The position numbers and the translations under genes are program-made. The notes under the pieces are model-generated. The model was not told the origin of the DNA and did no database searches. It worked only from the letters and a program-made list of their open reading frames with translations. From the NCBI RefSeq assembly GCF_024171735.1, contig NZ_JAMTCH010000007.1, positions 248,001 to 312,000 on the forward strand: DNA of 64,000 bases, read 5' to 3'. Below are positions 59,407-64,000 of the stretch, piece after piece; position 1 is the stretch's first letter, and every line of letters begins with the position of its first letter. This DNA comes from Prauserella alba. GTDB lineage: Bacteria > Actinomycetota > Actinomycetes > Mycobacteriales > Pseudonocardiaceae.

Positions 59407-60579
59407 TCACAGTCCCAGGATGGTCTTGGCGATCACGCCGCGCTGGATCTCGTTGGAGCCACCGAAGATCGACAGCTTGCGCTGGTTCAGATACTGCGCG
59501 GCCGCGACCGCGGAGGCCTCGTCGGAGGCCACCTCCGTTTCGGTGTCGAGCAGCATGCCGTCCTGGCTCGCCGCCTCCTTGCGCAGCTTGCTCAGTTCCT
59601 GCAGCGCCTTCGTGCCCTCCATCTTCAGCAGCGACGACACGGGGCTGGCCTTGCCGCTGGCCGACGCCCCGGTCACGCGCAGCTGCGTGGCCTCGAGTGC
59701 CAGCAGCGTCGTCCGCGAGCGGTGCATCGAGGCACGGAACTGCGGGTCGTCGGCCAGCGTGCCCGTCTCGGTCGGAATGCCGCGCGAGGCCTCGGCCAGG
59801 TCGGCGAACACCCGTTGGCTCGTGCCGACCTGCGCGATGCCGTTGCGTTCGTTGCCGAGCAGGAACTTGGCGTAGCTCCAGCCCTTGTTCTGCTCCCCGA
59901 CCAGGTTCTCGACCGGTACGCGCACGTTGTCGAAGAAGAACTCGTTCACCTCGGCGCTGCCGTCGACGAGCGTGATCGGCCTGCGCTCGATGCCCGGCGT
60001 GGTCATGTCCAGCAGCAGGAACGACAGGCCCTGTTGCTTGCGCGGCGCGTCCGGGTCGGTGCGGGCGAGCACGAACATCCAGTCGCCGTACTGCCCGAGT
60101 GTGGTCCACGTCTTCTGGCCGCTGAGCACGTAGCTGTCGCCCTCGCGGCGCGCCGTGGTGCGCAGCGACGCGAGGTCGGAGCCGGCCTCCGGCTCCGAGA
60201 AGCCCTGCGACCACCAGATGTCCAGGTTCGCCGTCGCGGGCAGGAACGTGCGTTTCTGCTCCTCGGTGCCGAACTCGGCGATGATCGGGCCGACCATGCT
60301 CACGTTGAACGCCAGCGGCTGCGGCACGGAGCTTCGCTGCAGTTCCGAGGCGTAGATGTGCGACTGGGTCGGCGTCCAGTCCTTGCCGCCCCACTCGACC
60401 GGCCAGTGCGGCACAGCCAGCCCGTGGGAGTTGAGGATGCGCTGGGTGGTGACGATGTCGTCACGGGTGACCCGGCTCAGCGAGTTGCGCCTGCGGATCT
60501 CCTCGGGGATCTCGCGCAGGAACACCTCCCGCAAGCCGTCCCGGAACTCGATGTCCTCACGCGACAGTTCCAGATCCAT
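59407..60579 (-). CDS. Acyl-CoA dehydrogenase, PimC-like large-subunit type
   Basis: A 390-residue ACAD. The motifs VPHWPVEWGGKDWTPTQ (about 56-72), GFSEPEAGSDLASL, VLSGQKTWTTLGQYGDWM and the C-terminal FGGSNEIQRGVIAKTILGL fit pimeloyl-CoA dehydrogenase large-subunit relatives. The start ATG at 60579 is preceded by AAAGGA; the frame is open to 60939 but in the CoA-transferase gene. It lies 23 bp after that gene. Together with the next gene it probably introduces a 2,3-double bond in a branched or dicarboxylic acyl-CoA. Confidence 0.92.
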   Translation of the reverse strand: MDLELSREDIEFRDGLREVFLREIPEEIRRRNSLSRVTRDDIVTTQRILNSHGLAVPHWPVEWGGKDWTPTQSHIYASELQRSSVPQPLAFNVSMVGPIIAEFGTEEQKRTFLPATANLDIWWSQGFSEPEAGSDLASLRTTARREGDSYVLSGQKTWTTLGQYGDWMFVLARTDPDAPRKQQGLSFLLLDMTTPGIERRPITLVDGSAEVNEFFFDNVRVPVENLVGEQNKGWSYAKFLLGNERNGIAQVGTSQRVFADLAEASRGIPTETGTLADDPQFRASMHRSRTTLLALEATQLRVTGASASGKASPVSSLLKMEGTKALQELSKLRKEAASQDGMLLDTETEVASDEASAVAAAQYLNQRKLSIFGGSNEIQRGVIAKTILGL

Positions 60580-60602
60580 GGCGTCGGTATCCTTTCGACG
60601 GT

Positions 60603-61886
60603 TCAACGGTCCGCGCGTGCGGCGGCGAGGACCTCGGCCGTGCTCTGTCCGGCCCGCTCGGCGTGCCGGCGGAAGCCTACGGGCGTTGCCGAGAAGTGCA
60701 GCGGGCTCTCCACCACCCGGATGGTGCCCTCCGTGGGATGCTCCCGCTCTTTGATCAACTCGACCTCCCGGACGTAGGGGTCTTCGGGCAGGTCCGCGAT
60801 GTCGACCACGCGGGCGTGGGGCACGTCGTGGGCGGTGAGGTACTCCTCCCACTCCGCGGTGGTGCGGTTCGTCGAGTTGGCCAGCACCTTCTCGACGCCT
60901 GCCGTGAACACCTCGCGGTCGATCACCGGGGAGTCCCACGCCGGGTCGGCGGCCGCGTCGTCGAGCCCGGCGCCCTTCAGCAGCGTGCGGACACCCTCGT
61001 TGGTGTAGGGGACGGCGGCGACGGCGCCACCGTCGGCCGTGCGCATGGCCGCGTGCGTGTCCGAGAGCGAGAGCGGGTTGCCCACGTCGCCCGCCGGAGG
61101 CACGAAGAGTTCGCCCGCGAGGTGCTCGACGAGGTTGACGGCGATCATCGCGTCGGCCATGGCCAGGGTGAGCTGCTGCCCTTCGCCGGTGCGCTGCTGG
61201 TGGTACAGCGCGGCCAGCACGCCGCTGAGCAGGTACAGCGCCGCGGTCTTGTCCGCGATCAGCGTGGGCACGAACTGCATGCTCCCCGCCGCCCGGTTCT
61301 GCAGGCCGACCAGGCCCGACGACGCCTGGATCACCTCGTCGTAGGCGGGCCGGTCGCCGCGGGACGAGTCGGCGGCGAACCCCTGGGCGTGGGCGTAGAT
61401 CAGATGCGGCAGCCGTGCGGCGATCTCGGCGTAGCCGAGGCCGAGCCGTTCGAGCGCTCCCGCGCGCATGTTGGTGACCAGCACGTGGGCGTCGGCGAGC
61501 AGGGCGAGGAGGTCCTCACGGCCCGCCGGGTCCTTCAGGTCGATGGCGATGCTGCGCTTGTTGCGGTTCACCTGCAGATGCAGCGGGGCCATACCCGGGC
61601 TGCGGCCGATGTTGGCCGGCGAGTGCCTCGCGACGTCGCGCAGTGGTTCGACCCGGATGACGTCGGCTCCGAACTCGCCGAGGAGCTGCGTGGCGTAGGG
61701 GCCCATGACGGCGGACGAGAGGTCGACGACCGTCACGCCGTCGAGCGGTCCGCCGCTGGCGGCGGCTGCCGCATCGGCGGGAGCCGCCGTATCGGCGGCG
61801 TCGGCCGGGGAAGCATCGGCTGGGGTTTCGGTCTCGGCGCCGGTGGCGATTGCGGTGTCGGGACCCGAACGGTGGGGCGAGGTCAT
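60603..61886 (-). CDS. CaiB/BaiF-family CoA-transferase
   Basis: A 427-residue family III CoA-transferase. Residues 20-46 are an Ala/Asp/Pro-rich tail. The core starts at LDGVTVVDLSSAVMGPYATQ; Asp183 in RPAYDEVIQASSG is the catalytic aspartate that carries the CoA. NKRSIAIDLKDP is also typical. It would activate the substrate for the two acyl-CoA dehydrogenases encoded directly downstream. Divergent from the LysR gene at 62008. Confidence 0.93.
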   Translation of the reverse strand: MTSPHRSGPDTAIATGAETETPADASPADAADTAAPADAAAAASGGPLDGVTVVDLSSAVMGPYATQLLGEFGADVIRVEPLRDVARHSPANIGRSPGMAPLHLQVNRNKRSIAIDLKDPAGREDLLALLADAHVLVTNMRAGALERLGLGYAEIAARLPHLIYAHAQGFAADSSRGDRPAYDEVIQASSGLVGLQNRAAGSMQFVPTLIADKTAALYLLSGVLAALYHQQRTGEGQQLTLAMADAMIAVNLVEHLAGELFVPPAGDVGNPLSLSDTHAAMRTADGGAVAAVPYTNEGVRTLLKGAGLDDAAADPAWDSPVIDREVFTAGVEKVLANSTNRTTAEWEEYLTAHDVPHARVVDIADLPEDPYVREVELIKEREHPTEGTIRVVESPLHFSATPVGFRRHAERAGQSTAEVLAAARADR

Positions 61887-62007
61887 CGCGTTCCTTCCCT
61901 CGGGTGATCAGCTCACCGTCGACGTTAGAAAGCCGAGAGTGACGAGGGAATGACCGACTGCCTCACGCTGGTATGTCCACAACGGCAAAACCGCCTAGGC
62001 TGCATGT

Positions 62008-62880
62008 GTGGAGATGCACCACCTGCGCTACTTCCTCGCCGTTGCGCGTGAACTCAACTTCACCCGCGCGGCGCGGTCACTGAACATGTCGGTGCCGCCG
62101 CTGAGCCGCCGGATCCGCGACCTGGAACGGGAACTCGGCGAGACCCTGTTCGACCGCTCGACCCACCACACTCGGCTGTCCTCGGCGGGCCACGCCCTGT
62201 TGCCGCTGGCCGAATCCGTGGTGGCGAACTTCGACGCGATCCCCGGGCTCGTCGGCGCGCGCGACCGGCGGTGCGACCTGCGACTGGCCGTGCCAGATGT
62301 ACTCAATCCGACGCATCGGCGCAACCTGAGCGGGTCGATCCGCTCGCTGGAGGAGCGCTACCGGGTCACGATCCGGCAGTTGCCGTCGCTGGACATGCAG
62401 TCCGCTCTGCTGAGCAACTCGCTCGACGTCGCCGTGTCCCACGTCGGCACCAGCGCCGAGCGGCTGGCGGCGCTGGTGCTGTATCGCGAACCGCTCGGCG
62501 CCGTCGTCGACGCCGACCGCTTTCCTGGCCGCACGTCGCTCACCCTCGCCGACCTGCGCGGCTTCACCTACATCCAGGGTCCGCGGCACTGGGATCTGGG
62601 CTCGCAGCGCGCCGACCGGCTGGCCGCCCACGGTGTGGTGGTCGACAAGGACGCGCAGTTCACCGACACGTCCGGCCTGCAGGTGCTGCTGCGGAGCACG
62701 AAGGGGTTCAGCCTCGCGCCGCTGGAGTCCGCGACGGTGCTCGCGCTGGACCCCGAGTCGACGATCCTGCCCGTCGACGACCTCGGCGCGACGCTCACGA
62801 CCTACCTCCTGTGGCGCAACGCGGACACCTGGATCGACCCGGTCGTCGACGTACTCCGGCACGCCCGCGGCCCGCAGTGA
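62008..62880 (+). CDS. LysR-family regulator
   Basis: A 290-residue LysR protein. The helix-turn-helix is at 4-62 (YFLAVARELNFTRAARSLNM and PPLSRRIRDLERELGETLF); the effector domain follows from about 88. GTG start at 62008. The 121-bp divergent region before it carries loosely matching arms AGAGTGACG and CCTCACGCT (about 61935-61968), a weak operator candidate. It probably controls the CoA-transferase/ACAD operon. Confidence 0.92.
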   Translation: MEMHHLRYFLAVARELNFTRAARSLNMSVPPLSRRIRDLERELGETLFDRSTHHTRLSSAGHALLPLAESVVANFDAIPGLVGARDRRCDLRLAVPDVLNPTHRRNLSGSIRSLEERYRVTIRQLPSLDMQSALLSNSLDVAVSHVGTSAERLAALVLYREPLGAVVDADRFPGRTSLTLADLRGFTYIQGPRHWDLGSQRADRLAAHGVVVDKDAQFTDTSGLQVLLRSTKGFSLAPLESATVLALDPESTILPVDDLGATLTTYLLWRNADTWIDPVVDVLRHARGPQ

Positions 62881-62910
62881 CCCGCCCCGCCCGCAGGCGG
62901 GACGGGCGGG
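62881..62910. terminator. GC-rich hairpin between convergent lysR and aldehyde dehydrogenase
   Basis: Right after the LysR stop, CCCGCC-CCGCC pairs with GGCGG-GAC-GGCGGG around a CGCA loop. It lies 46 bp from the end of the convergent aldehyde dehydrogenase and could serve both transcripts. No T-tract. Confidence 0.5.
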
Positions 62911-62955
62911 CACAGCCAGGCGGCAGCGTGTCGATGAGGGGTGGTGGCCGGGCGG

Positions 62956-64000
62956 TCAGCTGAGCGAGGGGAACGGCGGCGGCGCGGGCACGGTCGGCAC
63001 CCACACGGCCTTGGTCTGGGTGTATTCGTCCAGCACGCCGGGTCCCGAGGAACGTCCCCAACCGGAGTCCCCGACGCCGCCGAAGGGCACGGCGACGTGA
63101 ATGGTCTTGTAGGAGTTGATCCAGAACGTGCCCGCGTCGACGGCGTGCGCGACACGGTGCGCGCGCGAGACGTCCGCCGTCCACACCGCGCCAGCCAGGC
63201 CGAAGCCCGTGCCGTTGGCCCTGGCGACGGCCTCGTCCTCGTCGGTGAAGGTGCCGACCGACAGCACCGGCCCGAACACCTCCGTCCGTTCGAGCGTGTG
63301 ATCGCGGCCGACGCCGTCGAGAATCGTCGGCATCACCCAGTTGCCGCCCCGCCACGGGCCCTCGCGCAGGTGCGAGTCCAGTTCGTGGCCGGTGATCCGG
63401 TCGGCACCCTCGGACGTTCCGGTGCCGATGAGCGAGCACACGGTGTCGTACTGGTCCCGCGTGACGATCGGGCCGATCTCGGTCCGCGGATCGAGCGGGT
63501 CGCCGAGCCGCAGCCGCCCGACTCCCTCCCGGATGCGTGCGATCAGCTCGTCGTGGACGTCCCTGTGGACGAGCAGCCGTGAACCGGCCACGCACGACTG
63601 ACCCGCTGCGGCGAAGATCCCCGCGATCGCGCCGTGTGCGGCGCGGTCCAGGTCGCCGTCGTCGAAGACGATGTTGGCGCTCTTGCCGCCGAGCTCCAGC
63701 AACGTCGGCGTGCCCACCGCGGCCGCCGCGCCGGCGACGGCGCGCCCGGTGGGAACCGAACCGATGAACGCGATCTTGCCGACCCGCGGATCGCCGGTGA
63801 GCGCGGCTCCGAGCGTGCCGCCGAGACCGGGCGCGACCGAGAGGACACCGGGCGGCAGGCCGGCGTCCTCGGCCAGCGCGGCGAGCCGCAGCGACGTCAC
63901 GGGCGTGAACTCGCTGGGTTTCACGATGACCGCGTTCCCCGCGGCCAGTGCCGGTGCCGCGTTCCAGGCCGCCGTGAACAGCGGCGCGTTCCACGGCGTC
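62956..64000 (-). CDS. Aldehyde dehydrogenase, 5' end outside the window
   Basis: The C-terminal 347 residues of an ALDH-superfamily enzyme; the start lies beyond 64000. The visible part begins at TPWNAPLFTAAWNAAPAL (oxyanion Asn) and continues with VKPSEF, the Glu in LELGGKSANIVF, the catalytic Cys in AAGQSCVAGSRLLV, and GPVLSVGTF. The C-terminus GPGVLDEYTQTKAVWV is normal. It is transcribed towards lysR. Unlike the enzyme at 471 it has the standard ELGGKS motif. Substrate unknown; the ACAD/CoA-transferase neighbours suggest a catabolic role. Confidence 0.92.
   Translation of the reverse strand, partial: TPWNAPLFTAAWNAAPALAAGNAVIVKPSEFTPVTSLRLAALAEDAGLPPGVLSVAPGLGGTLGAALTGDPRVGKIAFIGSVPTGRAVAGAAAAVGTPTLLELGGKSANIVFDDGDLDRAAHGAIAGIFAAAGQSCVAGSRLLVHRDVHDELIARIREGVGRLRLGDPLDPRTEIGPIVTRDQYDTVCSLIGTGTSEGADRITGHELDSHLREGPWRGGNWVMPTILDGVGRDHTLERTEVFGPVLSVGTFTDEDEAVARANGTGFGLAGAVWTADVSRAHRVAHAVDAGTFWINSYKTIHVAVPFGGVGDSGWGRSSGPGVLDEYTQTKAVWVPTVPAPPPFPSLS

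Noticed and set aside
1-64000. tRNA, rRNA, IS or prophage elements
   Set aside because: No cloverleaf-like segment, transposase, integrase or phage structural gene was recognised anywhere in the window.

Overview
The window is GC-rich actinobacterial chromosome with dense, partly overlapping operons, many GTG starts and long antisense shadow frames. Family content points to a filamentous actinomycete, most likely Pseudonocardiaceae (Saccharomonospora, Prauserella or Amycolatopsis-like): DUF5753/DUF397 pairs, a methyltransferase of the PF04672 type, DUF3073, an RsiG-type anti-sigma factor and a purS-purQ split PurL system. This placement is inferred from gene families, not from a search. No rRNA, tRNA, CRISPR array, IS element or phage gene was seen.

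Layout. (1) 0-3 kb: 5' end of an MBL-fold hydrolase, an aldehyde dehydrogenase and a four-helix membrane protein. (2) 3-15.3 kb: purS-purQ, then a two-gene ABC exporter on the other strand, a phosphonate uptake and catabolism cassette (HAD phosphonatase-like hydrolase, GntR regulator, FAD oxidoreductase, phnDCE), then purL. (3) 15.3-21.6 kb: TetR regulator and a catabolic operon of two SDRs, a sodium:solute symporter, a small membrane partner and an AMP-forming acyl-CoA ligase. (4) 21.6-29 kb: six paralogous genes on the minus strand encoding proteins with a disordered Pro/Gln/Gly/Tyr N-terminus, one membrane helix and one or two extracytoplasmic domains each holding a Cys...Trp-Cys pair, interrupted by a pentapeptide-repeat membrane protein. 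A GH25 lysozyme and a T7SS-associated (SseB-like) protein follow. (5) 31-47 kb: a core block resembling the mycobacterial Rv0807-Rv0813 order (sterol-carrier-like protein, purF, purM, DUF3073, YgfZ, class IV aminotransferase, nitrobindin), with arfB, VanZ, Gfo/Idh, 3-hydroxyacyl-CoA dehydrogenase, asparaginase and RsiG woven in. (6) 47-53.4 kb: galactarate/talarate dehydratase-like enzyme, GntR/FCD regulator, TctABC tricarboxylate-type transporter and LysR. (7) 53.4-57.8 kb: TetR with a 29-bp palindromic operator facing a glycosyltransferase, a broken antitoxin remnant and a two-component system. (8) 58-64 kb: two acyl-CoA dehydrogenases, CoA-transferase, LysR and an aldehyde dehydrogenase that runs off the window.

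Non-coding structure worth attention: a palindromic intergenic repeat of about 55 bp (copies near 376, 36423, 42411 and 46216), two unrelated 16-bp-period tandem repeats (4135 and 58075), a run of four perfect hairpins in front of purF, and several clean operator palindromes.

The strongest candidate for something undescribed is the six-gene membrane paralogue array. Its two longest members look like fusions of two module types that also occur singly in neighbouring genes, and every module keeps the same cysteine pair.
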